The notes beneath the pieces are model-generated. The model did no database searches. It saw only the letters and a program-made list of their open reading frames with translations, and had not been told where the DNA came from. From SZUA-584 sp050943225 (GTDB lineage Bacteria > Bacillota > Clostridia > Christensenellales > SZUA-584), in NCBI GenBank assembly GCA_050943225.1, contig JBMNOT010000072.1, positions 1 to 9,921 of the forward strand: a stretch of 9,921 nucleotides of DNA. Direction: 5' to 3'. The position numbers and the translations under genes are program-made. Shown here one piece after another: positions 1 to 5,612 of this stretch (the first letter of the stretch is position 1; the number at the start of each line of letters is the position of its first letter).

Positions 1-79
1 ATTTGAGCTCCATCAGCGTACTGAGCCGCGCGTCCGTCATCGCGCCGTATCTTCTCAACTCTTCGGCGGCGGAGATCAT
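1..79 (-). CDS. ispA: Polyprenyl (farnesyl/geranyl) diphosphate synthase, N-terminal fragment cut by the window edge
   Basis: The minus strand from 79 opens with ATG and reads MISAAEELRRYGAMTDARLS, then TLMELK, and runs off the left edge after 26 codons. Its ATG overlaps the xseB stop codon in an ATGA arrangement, and a GAGG-type ribosome site lies about 10 nt upstream. No catalytic motif (DDxxD) falls in this fragment. The product is therefore inferred from position: xseB is followed by ispA in B. subtilis and many Clostridia. The amphipathic 'EELRRYG' opening is also like the first helix of such synthases. If correct, the enzyme condenses IPP with allylic diphosphates for isoprenoid synthesis. 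The coding start is well supported; the identity is moderate. Confidence 0.6.
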   Translation of the reverse strand, partial: MISAAEELRRYGAMTDARLSTLMELK

Positions 80-267
80 GACTGCTCAACCTCTTTTTCG
101 AGTATCTCGATCTTTGATTTATAGGTATTCAGCCGCTTGCCCAGCATGTCGGCCAGCTTCACGCCCTCGGCATAAAGCTCCATGCTCTTCTCGATGCCGA
201 CTTCGCCCGACTGCAGCTGCCGCGTGATCTCCTCCAGCCTTTGCAGGTCTTTTTCAAAATCGTCCAT
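76..267 (-). CDS. xseB: Exodeoxyribonuclease VII small subunit
   Basis: This 63-residue protein is the small subunit of exonuclease VII, a cytoplasmic enzyme that degrades single-stranded DNA to oligonucleotides in both directions. It has the family pattern: an opening FEKDLQRLEEITRQLQSGEV, then a helix with SMELYAEGVKLADML, then a charged C-terminal helix. The whole is two helices that bundle onto the large subunit. Length is normal, since family members are about 60 to 80 residues. The ATG overlaps the xseA stop by 1 nt (TGATG) and the stop overlaps the next ATG (ATGA), so it is likely translated by coupling within the same message as xseA, its obligate partner. Confidence 0.95.
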   Translation of the reverse strand: MDDFEKDLQRLEEITRQLQSGEVGIEKSMELYAEGVKLADMLGKRLNTYKSKIEILEKEVEQS

Positions 268-1457
268 CAGCGGTCCGTCCTTTCCACAGCCACACGGCCG
301 TCCGCAAACTCTATCTCCATGCGCTGCGACGCCGCGCGGCTGGATGTGATGACATGGCCGTCGCTGTATACCAGCGCATAGCCGCGGGCCAGCACGTTTT
401 TGGGGTTTAAGCTGTCCAGCCTGTCCTGATACTGCGCCAGGCGCATGGCATAGCTCTTCAGCACCGCCTCCGCGCTGCTTTTCATCAGCGCCAGCTGGCC
501 GTCGATGCGCTCCCGCATACGGTCCAGCTTCATGCGCAAGGGATATGCATGAAGCAGCGCAGACGCCGCCTCCAGACGGCGCTCGTGCGCATCCAGCACA
601 TCCTTAAGAGCCTGACCCAGCGCCGTCTTCTTCGCCTCCAGCATGTCCAGCATCGCCTGCTTCTCGCGGACGACCAGCTCCGCCGCCGCGGAAGGCGTGG
701 GCGCACGCAGGTTCGCAGCCAAATCGCATAGCGTGTAGTCCGTCTCGTGGCCCACAGCGGAGACTACGGGGATATCCGATGCGTACACCGCCCGGACCAC
801 CGCCTCCTCGTTGAACGCGAACAGGTCTTCAAACGACCCGCCGCCGCGCGCTACGATGATCACGTCCACTTCGCGCCTGCGGTTGAAATACGCAATGCCC
901 TCGCTGACCCGGGTCGCCGCGTCCGTCCCCTGCACCGGCACCGGATATACCGATATGCGGATGCCATCGAACCGGCGCGCGGCCACGTTGATGATGTCGT
1001 ACATGACCGCGCCCGACGTGGAGGTGACGACGCCGATATGCGTGGGGAACAGCGGGAGCGGCTTTTTATGCGCCGCGTCAAAAAGGCCTTCCTCCGCCAG
1101 CCGCTTTTTGGTGCGCTCAAACCGGGCGAACAGGTCCCCCACGCCCTGCAAGGCGGCCGACTCCACCACCAGCTGGATGGTGCCGGTTTTGCGGTAAAAC
1201 GTGACGCGGCCGGCCACGGTCAGCAGCGCGCCGTCCGCTATCACATCCCTGTCCGGATGGTCAAAAAAGTCGTACACAACGCAGCCGATCATGCTGTTTT
1301 CGTCCTTGAGGGAGAAAAACGCATGACCGACCTGCGACGAAGTCGAAAAGTTGGTTACCTCGCCGACCACCTTCACCGCGCTGATAAACGGGTCCTGAAA
1401 GAACTTGCGGCTTATGTACTCGGTGATCTGCGAAACGGTGAAAACCATATCAGCCAT
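267..1457 (-). CDS. xseA: Exodeoxyribonuclease VII large (catalytic) subunit
   Basis: This 396-residue catalytic subunit of exonuclease VII degrades single-stranded DNA in repair and recombination together with XseB. Residues 1 to about 100 form the OB-fold DNA-binding domain, with VVGEVTNF at 30-37 and HAFFSLKD at 45-52. The nuclease core follows: FPTHIGVVTSTSGA at 137-150, ARGGGSFEDL at 203-212, GHETD at 236-240 and RAPTPSAAAEL at 251-261. These include the Arg, His and Asp residues associated with activity. The helical segment after 262 is shorter than in E. coli, so the protein is at the short end of the family. The ATG at 1457 lies inside folD (8-nt overlap). An in-frame ATG at 1448 would remove the first three residues; neither has a strong ribosome site. 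Confidence 0.96.
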   Translation of the reverse strand: MADMVFTVSQITEYISRKFFQDPFISAVKVVGEVTNFSTSSQVGHAFFSLKDENSMIGCVVYDFFDHPDRDVIADGALLTVAGRVTFYRKTGTIQLVVESAALQGVGDLFARFERTKKRLAEEGLFDAAHKKPLPLFPTHIGVVTSTSGAVMYDIINVAARRFDGIRISVYPVPVQGTDAATRVSEGIAYFNRRREVDVIIVARGGGSFEDLFAFNEEAVVRAVYASDIPVVSAVGHETDYTLCDLAANLRAPTPSAAAELVVREKQAMLDMLEAKKTALGQALKDVLDAHERRLEAASALLHAYPLRMKLDRMRERIDGQLALMKSSAEAVLKSYAMRLAQYQDRLDSLNPKNVLARGYALVYSDGHVITSSRAASQRMEIEFADGRVAVERTDR

Positions 1458-2289
1458 ACAGGCGAGCCGCCTCGATGGTGTTCTCCATCAGCATGGTAAT
1501 GGTCATGGGCCCCACGCCGCCCGGCACAGGCGTGATGAACGCGGCTTTCTTTTCTGCCTCTTCAAACGCCACGTCGCCTTTGAGCTTGCCGTCCACTTTG
1601 GTGGTGCCTACATCGATGACCACCGCGCCCGGCTTGATGAAATCGCCGGTGACCAGCCCCGGCCGGCCCACAGCCGCCACGAGTATATCCGCCTCGGCGC
1701 AGACCTTATCCAAATCCCGGGTGCGCGAATGGCACATCGTCACCGTCGCGTTTTCGTTCAGCAGCAGCAGCGACACCGGCTTGCCCACCATGTTGCTGCG
1801 CCCAATCACCACGGCGCGCTTGCCGGCAATCTCCGTGCCGGTGCTCTTGATGAGTCGGATAACGCCCTTGGGCGTGCACGGAATAAAGCCTTTCTCGCCC
1901 ACCAGCAGCCGTCCTGCGGTTACCACGTGCAGCCCGTCCACGTCCTTGTTGGGGTCCACTTCGCGCAGTATCTCCAGCACATCAAGATGTGGCGGCAGCG
2001 GCAGCTGAACCAGTATGCCGTGCAGCGCCTTGTCTTGGTTGCACTGATGCACCAGCGCAACCAAGTCTTCTTTGGTGGTTTCAGCGGGCAGCTTGTGCAC
2101 CACCGAATACATGCCCAGCTCCTCGCATGCCAGCGCTTTGTTGCGCACGTACACCGCGGACGCCGGGTCGTCGCCCACCAGTATCACCGCGAGGCCGGGC
2201 ACCAGCCCCCGCGATTTCATCTCCACGACCTGCTTTTTGAGGTCTTCCCTGATTGCGGCCGATAGGGCCTTTCCGTCGATAATACTCAA
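1450..2289 (-). CDS. folD: Bifunctional methylenetetrahydrofolate dehydrogenase / methenyltetrahydrofolate cyclohydrolase
   Basis: This 279-residue cytosolic enzyme of one-carbon metabolism interconverts 5,10-methylene-, 5,10-methenyl- and 10-formyl-tetrahydrofolate with NAD(P). Visible motifs are YVRNK at 47-51 (catalytic Tyr and Lys), VQLPLP at 94-99 (conserved Gln), DVDGLH at 116-121 (most homologs have DVDGFH), PCTPKG at 137-142, the Rossmann-fold GRSNMVGKP at 163-171 and TPVPGGVGPMT at 253-263. Length is typical. The start is TTG at 2289, overlapping the upstream stop as TTGA. It is supported by an AAAGGAG ribosome site 7 nt upstream and by the usual 'IIDGKAL' N-terminus. The stop overlaps the xseA start. 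In B. subtilis folD likewise precedes xseA. Confidence 0.97.
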   Translation of the reverse strand: MSIIDGKALSAAIREDLKKQVVEMKSRGLVPGLAVILVGDDPASAVYVRNKALACEELGMYSVVHKLPAETTKEDLVALVHQCNQDKALHGILVQLPLPPHLDVLEILREVDPNKDVDGLHVVTAGRLLVGEKGFIPCTPKGVIRLIKSTGTEIAGKRAVVIGRSNMVGKPVSLLLLNENATVTMCHSRTRDLDKVCAEADILVAAVGRPGLVTGDFIKPGAVVIDVGTTKVDGKLKGDVAFEEAEKKAAFITPVPGGVGPMTITMLMENTIEAARLYG

Positions 2290-3242
2290 GCCAAAACTCC
2301 TTTACCATGCAGCCGTTCCGCCGCGAGCGCCAGCCCGCAGGCGTTGTCGCTGCAGTATTCACGTTGCGTCAGTATGAGATGAATGCCTTTCTCCTGCGCG
2401 ATTTCGCTCAACCGTTCGCGGATCACCTTGCCGGCTATCACGCCGCCCGACATTATAAAGCGGCAAAGCCCCAGTTCCTCCGCCGCATGGGCAACAAGCC
2501 GCGCCAGCGTCTCCACTACGCAGTCGAAAGCTGCGCTGCACACCTCCGCCGGGTCCTCGCCGTCTTTCAGGCGGCGAAGCGCCTGCGTCTCCGCGCCCGA
2601 GAGGTTGGCGTGAAGCCCGTCCACCTTAACCGCGAGCTTTTTCGCGCCCGGGCGGTACAGCGGCTCCATATGCGCGCCGGCGGGAAACGGCATCCCCGCC
2701 GCCACGCCCACGCGGTCTATAAGCTGGCCGCACGTGATGTCCAGCGAACCGCCCAAAGGCTTAATATCCGCCACCAGAGCGCCTTCTATCGTAACGCGCA
2801 GAATGTCCAGCGTGCCGCCAGACACGTGCATCGCGCCATATACGCCGTCCGGCACGTCATTGCCGAAGAACGCCGCATACAGGTGCCCGTGCTGGTGCGT
2901 GAGCGCATAGGGTTTGACGTCCAGAGCCGCCGCATACGCCGCCGCGTGGGAAGCGCCCACGCAGAACACCGGCATGTATGACTGCTCCGCCGGGCAGGGC
3001 TTCTCGCTATATGCCACAGCCGAGACTTGCAGGTTGTCCCAATTGTGCATTTCTGAAAAAAGCGCACGGAGGTTTTTCACATGCGCAAATACCGCTTCCG
3101 ACTGCCGAAGCCCCCGGCTGCCCTGAGGCACCGTCAGCATCATACGCCTGTCCAGCGCCACGCGGCCGCCCGACACCACCGCGATGGACGTGGTGTAAGC
3201 GCTGGTGTCCACGGCAAAAGCCGCACTATTCGGGCCGCGCAT
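2286..3242 (-). CDS. TsaD/Kae1-like (peptidase M22 family) paralog of unknown function
   Basis: This 318-residue protein has the ASKHA fold of TsaD/Kae1 but is not a normal TsaD. Retained features (numbered from the start used here) are H116 and H120 in THQHGH, matching the metal-binding HxxxH of TsaD. MSGGVIAG at 264-271 and YCSDNACGLA at 296-305 are also kept, the latter with D299 as likely third metal ligand. Divergent features are VDTSAYTTS at 11-19 in place of the TsaD 'ETSCDET' segment, VSGGTLDI at 140-147 in place of 'SGGHT', and SYMPVF at 88-93 where TsaD has a PGL motif. A gene of this type commonly sits by nusB in Clostridia; its role is unknown. An ATG at 3284 would add 14 basic residues, but the ATG at 3242 has GGGGAG 5 nt upstream and reduces the nusB overlap to 17 nt. 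It is unlikely to be TsaB, which lacks the HxxxH. Confidence 0.85.
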   Translation of the reverse strand: MRGPNSAAFAVDTSAYTTSIAVVSGGRVALDRRMMLTVPQGSRGLRQSEAVFAHVKNLRALFSEMHNWDNLQVSAVAYSEKPCPAEQSYMPVFCVGASHAAAYAAALDVKPYALTHQHGHLYAAFFGNDVPDGVYGAMHVSGGTLDILRVTIEGALVADIKPLGGSLDITCGQLIDRVGVAAGMPFPAGAHMEPLYRPGAKKLAVKVDGLHANLSGAETQALRRLKDGEDPAEVCSAAFDCVVETLARLVAHAAEELGLCRFIMSGGVIAGKVIRERLSEIAQEKGIHLILTQREYCSDNACGLALAAERLHGKGVLA

Positions 3243-3693
3243 CCGTCTCCCCAGCGGCGCACTCCGCCTGCCCGGCCACCGCAACGGGCGGCGAGTTTTT
3301 CAGCACCGCGCCGAATACACCGTTAATGAACCGCGCGGATTTGCCGCTGGAATATTTCTTGGCAAGCTCCACGCACTCGTTGATGGTGATGCTCTCGTGG
3401 ATGTCGTCGCAGTAGTAGATCTCGCATACGCCGAGACGCAATATCGACAGCTCCACCTTTGCCATATGCGAGATGTTCCAGTTTTTCGAATTGGCCTGTA
3501 TGGCAGCGTCTACTTCGTCTTTATACGTTTTATACAGCCCGATCATGCGGGCGACGTACGCCCAGGCATTGTCGTTCATGCCTTTATCAAAACAATCCCG
3601 CATGACATCCATCGTTGCGGGATTGAACTCGCCGGTGATTGCGTATTCGTAAAACAACCGCAGCGCTGTATCCCGTGCCGCTCTCCTGCTCAT
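3226..3693 (-). CDS. nusB: Transcription antitermination factor NusB
   Basis: This 155-residue all-helical RNA-binding protein joins NusE (S10) on boxA RNA to promote antitermination, mainly in rRNA operons. The family signature is clear: SRRAARDTALRLFYEY at 2-17 is the arginine-rich N-terminal RNA-binding helix. KVELSILRLGVCEI at 79-92, INECVELAKKYS at 104-115 and FINGVFGAVL at 122-131 follow. The last 20 residues are Ala- and Pro-rich and look like a disordered tail. The ATG at 3693 has a GGAGG ribosome site 4 nt upstream and follows the DUF2273 stop by 11 nt. The gene is the first of a chain of overlapping housekeeping genes running to ispA. Confidence 0.97.
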   Translation of the reverse strand: MSRRAARDTALRLFYEYAITGEFNPATMDVMRDCFDKGMNDNAWAYVARMIGLYKTYKDEVDAAIQANSKNWNISHMAKVELSILRLGVCEIYYCDDIHESITINECVELAKKYSSGKSARFINGVFGAVLKNSPPVAVAGQAECAAGETDARPE

Positions 3694-3704
3694 CTATCCT
3701 CCGC

Positions 3705-3932
3705 CTATTTGAATATGTCCGGTAATATCTTGTCCAATATTTCCATAAACTTTTTACGGAATCTGTTTTTCGTGCCGAAAAATGCGCCCACCCCGGCGCA
3801 CAGCGCTAGGAACAGCGTCGCAAAAAAGCCGATGGAAAGCATCAGTATGCCCACCAGCAGCCCCAGGCTCACGCCGATAATGGCGCCCTTATGCTGTTTG
3901 ACAAAACTGAAAAAGCCGTGCAGATTGTCCAC
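3705..3932 (-). CDS. DUF2273 small integral membrane protein
   Basis: This 75-residue protein has two hydrophobic stretches, about 16-35 and 38-53, joined by a very short turn. They are followed by a basic tail (KNRFRKKFMEILDKIL) that should lie on the cytoplasmic side. Size, topology and position next to an AmaP gene match the DUF2273 family, found with Asp23/AmaP genes in Firmicutes and Actinobacteria. The function is unknown; a part in the Asp23-AmaP membrane assembly is an inference from context. The start is GTG at 3932, overlapping the amaP stop by 1 nt (TAGTG), with AAGGCG about 10 nt upstream, so coupling to amaP translation is likely. Confidence 0.85.
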   Translation of the reverse strand: MDNLHGFFSFVKQHKGAIIGVSLGLLVGILMLSIGFFATLFLALCAGVGAFFGTKNRFRKKFMEILDKILPDIFK

Positions 3933-4477
3933 TACTCGACACGCGCCTTTACAACCTGCGTCGTCTTCTCGACAAGCAGCATGATTTTGTTGACCTCAAT
4001 ACCCGAAAGCAGCTCAATATGTGCTTTCAGCCCCGCCTGGATAGCCTGCATCGTTTCGGGTATGTTTGTCCCTTCCGCAACCGACAGCTTTGCCTGTATG
4101 TTGAGCTTGGAATCCCGCACCCAAGCAGCTGCCCTTACGGTGCGCACCGATTCATTGGCGGCGATAAAGCGCGTCACCATCTCCTCCAGCGCCGAAATCG
4201 AGATGGAGATGGAGCCGCCTTCCGTTACCCGCACCAGCGCCGCCTTGGGCTTGCGGCGGCGTATGCCGGAGAACATCAGCATAATGCTGACGATGATGAC
4301 CACCACGGCAATAAGCGATACAATCCATTTGACGCCGAGATCCGTGTACACCTGATCCAGCCACCACGACGGATAGTCGATGCTGATCAGCCCCCACGTG
4401 CAGCACAGAACAACGCCCGCGATGGCAAGGAAAAACAACAGGTAAAGCGTCAGCAATATTCGCATAAAAATACGCAT
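3932..4477 (-). CDS. amaP: Alkaline shock response membrane anchor protein AmaP-like
   Basis: This 181-residue membrane protein has two N-terminal membrane segments (about 8-30 and 50-70), a basic stop 'RRRK' at 73-76, and a cytoplasmic domain from about 82. In staphylococci AmaP holds Asp23 at the membrane; that partner is the adjacent upstream gene here. The soluble domain itself reads like a diverged Asp23 domain: GGSISIS at 87-93, then NIPETMQAIQAGLKAHIE at 138-155 and GIEVNKIMLLV at 159-169. The ATG at 4477 has a GGGGGA ribosome site 12 nt upstream, somewhat far. A second ATG at 4465 has none. A 61-nt gap with a small hairpin separates it from asp23. Confidence 0.85.
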   Translation of the reverse strand: MRIFMRILLTLYLLFFLAIAGVVLCCTWGLISIDYPSWWLDQVYTDLGVKWIVSLIAVVVIIVSIMLMFSGIRRRKPKAALVRVTEGGSISISISALEEMVTRFIAANESVRTVRAAAWVRDSKLNIQAKLSVAEGTNIPETMQAIQAGLKAHIELLSGIEVNKIMLLVEKTTQVVKARVE

Positions 4478-4499
4478 TTTTCTTTTGTATCCCCCATAT

Positions 4500-4517
4500 C
4501 CTTAAATCAGTTTAAGG
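4500..4517 (-). other. Small inverted repeat between asp23 and amaP
   Basis: On the minus strand CCTTAAA and TTTAAGG form a perfect 7-bp stem around a 4-nt CTGA loop in the asp23-amaP gap. It is AT-rich and has no following T-run, so it does not look like an intrinsic terminator. In the mRNA it lies just before the GGGGGA ribosome site of amaP. It could influence message processing or amaP translation, but that is inference. Confidence 0.4.
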
Positions 4518-4538
4518 CCCCAAACAATTCAAAGCCAC

Positions 4539-4934
4539 TCAATGCACGCGCTTGGTTTCCTCCGCCGGCTCTTTGGGGATGCGAACGCCCTGTATATGGA
4601 CGTTGATCTCCACAGGTCTCAGGCCCGTCATCGTCTCCACAGCTTTTTTCACGTTGGCCTGTATCTTCTCGCAGAGCGAAGGGATTTCAACGCCGTATTC
4701 CACCACGATGAAAAGATCGATCGCGCACTCTTCCTTGCCGACCTCTACCTTGACGCCTTTGGTTAAATTTTTGCGGCCAAGCAGCTCAGCCAGGCCGCCC
4801 GAAAATCCACCGCTCATGCCGGCCACGCCTTCGATTTCCACCGTTGCGAGACCGGCAATCGTCGCCACAACGTCATGCGCAAAGGAAATGCTGCCGTTCT
4901 GTTCTTCTCTCGTGTTCATGTTGTTTGAGCTCAA
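4539..4934 (-). CDS. Asp23/Gls24 family envelope stress response protein
   Basis: From the TTG start this is a 131-residue soluble protein of the Asp23/Gls24 family (YqhY/YloU type in Bacillus), linked to cell-envelope homeostasis. Family landmarks are GSISFAHDVVATIAGLA near 14-30, VEIEGVAGMSGG near 32-43 and KNLTKGVKVEVG near 55-66. They continue with a beta-rich IDLFIVVEYGVEIP, then a helix and a final strand EINVHIQG. The start is uncertain. TTG at 4934 has AGAGGTG 6 nt upstream and is preferred. GTG at 4943 is part of that ribosome site. ATG at 4919 lacks a clear site and would remove five residues. The gene sits behind its own promoter. In B. subtilis accB and accC come just before yqhY; they are absent here. 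Confidence 0.93.
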   Translation of the reverse strand: MSSNNMNTREEQNGSISFAHDVVATIAGLATVEIEGVAGMSGGFSGGLAELLGRKNLTKGVKVEVGKEECAIDLFIVVEYGVEIPSLCEKIQANVKKAVETMTGLRPVEINVHIQGVRIPKEPAEETKRVH

Positions 4935-4937
4935 ACA
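4922..4937. repeat. Perfect 16-bp palindrome over the asp23 translation start
   Basis: TGTTTGAGCTCAAACA is identical to its reverse complement. It lies between the asp23 ribosome site and the in-frame ATG at 4919 and contains the TTG start codon. Relative to the promoter it falls at about +20 to +35. It could be an operator for a dimeric repressor, or fold in mRNA as a 6-bp stem that hides the start. Neither role can be proven from sequence. Confidence 0.55.
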
Positions 4938-4962
4938 TCTCACCTCTTCGATTATTGCTTAA

Positions 4963-4991
4963 ATTATAACAGAGAGGGCAGCTAATTACAA
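4963..4991 (-). promoter_or_regulatory. Housekeeping (sigma-A type) promoter for the asp23-amaP-nusB-folD-xse operon
   Basis: On the minus strand TTGTAA (4991-4986) and TATAAT (4968-4963) are separated by exactly 17 nt, and TG one base before the -10 makes an extended -10. Predicted transcription start is near 4956, leaving a leader of about 20 nt before the asp23 ribosome site. It lies in the only gap of any size between the sporulation and housekeeping genes. No intrinsic terminator is visible upstream of it, so read-through from spoIIIAH is possible. Confidence 0.75.
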
Positions 4992-5028
4992 TCTGTAAGG
5001 CAAATTATCGGAAAAATCCCCCTGCCTG

Positions 5029-5565
5029 CTAGCTTTGCAGCATGATCTTGATGTTCTGCGGCGACTCGCCCGTTTCCTGCCTGACGATCTCCAGTATCTT
5101 CGCGGCCTGCTCTTTGCTAATCTCCTTCGCTTTGATGACCACGTTGACGGAGCCGGTCTGTACAGTCACAATCGCGTCTTCAAACCCGCTGGCCACCAGC
5201 AGCCCCTCGATCGTGAGCTCGTTCTCCATATTCTTGACGATCTGGATCTTCTGCTCCTGAGCGTCCTGGACCATCTCGGGATCGCTGTTCTCACCGTTGA
5301 TGATGCTGTCGAGGTACACTATCTCCTTTTCGCGGTAGCTCTCTCTGTTCGCCTTGTAATCCTCAAAATAGTTGCCCCCCGACATCACGGCCAGGTCGTC
5401 TGCAGACATCGCCCCTTCTATTTCGGAGTCCAGGACATCGCCCGCCTGTGCCGCCGCATCGCCTTTAGGGGCGGTGCCCAGCACGTAGTTGAGATAACCG
5501 ACGCCGATCAGCACCACAACCAGCCCTGCCAGTAAAAGATAGCGCCCTACCTTTTTGTTTTTCAT
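5029..5565 (-). CDS. spoIIIAH: Stage III sporulation protein AH
   Basis: SpoIIIAH is a mother-cell membrane protein whose outer domain binds forespore SpoIIQ in the intermembrane space, forming the channel needed for forespore gene activity after engulfment. From the start used here it has 178 residues. These are a basic N-terminus, one membrane helix (about 9-29), a charged helical linker rich in Glu and Lys, and a C-terminal domain from about 115. That domain (NELTIEGLLVASGF, then VNVVIKAKEIS and NIKIML) has the pattern of the EscJ/PrgK-like ring-building fold. B. subtilis SpoIIIAH is about 218 residues, so the linker is shorter here. ATG at 5565 has AAGGGA 9 nt upstream; an ATG at 5586 would add seven residues with a worse-placed site. 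Confidence 0.93.
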   Translation of the reverse strand: MKNKKVGRYLLLAGLVVVLIGVGYLNYVLGTAPKGDAAAQAGDVLDSEIEGAMSADDLAVMSGGNYFEDYKANRESYREKEIVYLDSIINGENSDPEMVQDAQEQKIQIVKNMENELTIEGLLVASGFEDAIVTVQTGSVNVVIKAKEISKEQAAKILEIVRQETGESPQNIKIMLQS

Positions 5566-5584
5566 TATTCCATTTCCCTTAATC

Positions 5585-5612
5585 ATTATACAATTTCACT
5601 TCCCTTGCTCAA
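5585..5612 (-). promoter_or_regulatory. Possible internal promoter just before spoIIIAH
   Basis: On the minus strand TTGAGC (5612-5607) and TATAAT (5590-5585) are 16 nt apart, across the spoIIIAG stop codon. If used, transcription would start near 5578, which supports the downstream ATG at 5565 as spoIIIAH start. It resembles a housekeeping promoter rather than a sigma-E one, odd for a sporulation gene, and a chance match in an AT-rich gap is quite possible. Confidence 0.25.

Noticed and set aside
747..1499. 250-residue open frame on the plus strand opposite xseA
   Set aside because: Arg/His-rich translation with no recognisable motif and no ribosome site; a shadow of xseA.
1405..2265. 286-residue open frame on the plus strand
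   Set aside because: It is antisense to folD, whose motifs are all present. The plus frame is rich in His, Arg and Gln with no domain pattern, as expected from GC-rich codon third positions.
2307..2981. 224-residue plus-strand frame opposite the TsaD-like gene
   Set aside because: Arg/His/Ala-rich with no domain; antisense shadow.
3243..3284. Longer N-terminus (14 extra residues) for the TsaD-like protein
   Set aside because: The extension is Arg/Gly/Pro-rich, overlaps nusB by 59 nt, and the ATG at 3242 has a much better ribosome site and matches the expected start just before the first ASKHA strand.
3205..3984. 259-residue plus-strand frame spanning nusB and the DUF2273 gene
   Set aside because: It crosses several well-supported minus-strand genes and has no coherent composition; a shadow.
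5002..5025. Possible terminator after spoIIIAH (GGGGGATTTTTCC on the minus strand)
   Set aside because: The best stem is only a few base pairs and the T-run is inside the would-be loop, so it does not have the form of an intrinsic terminator.
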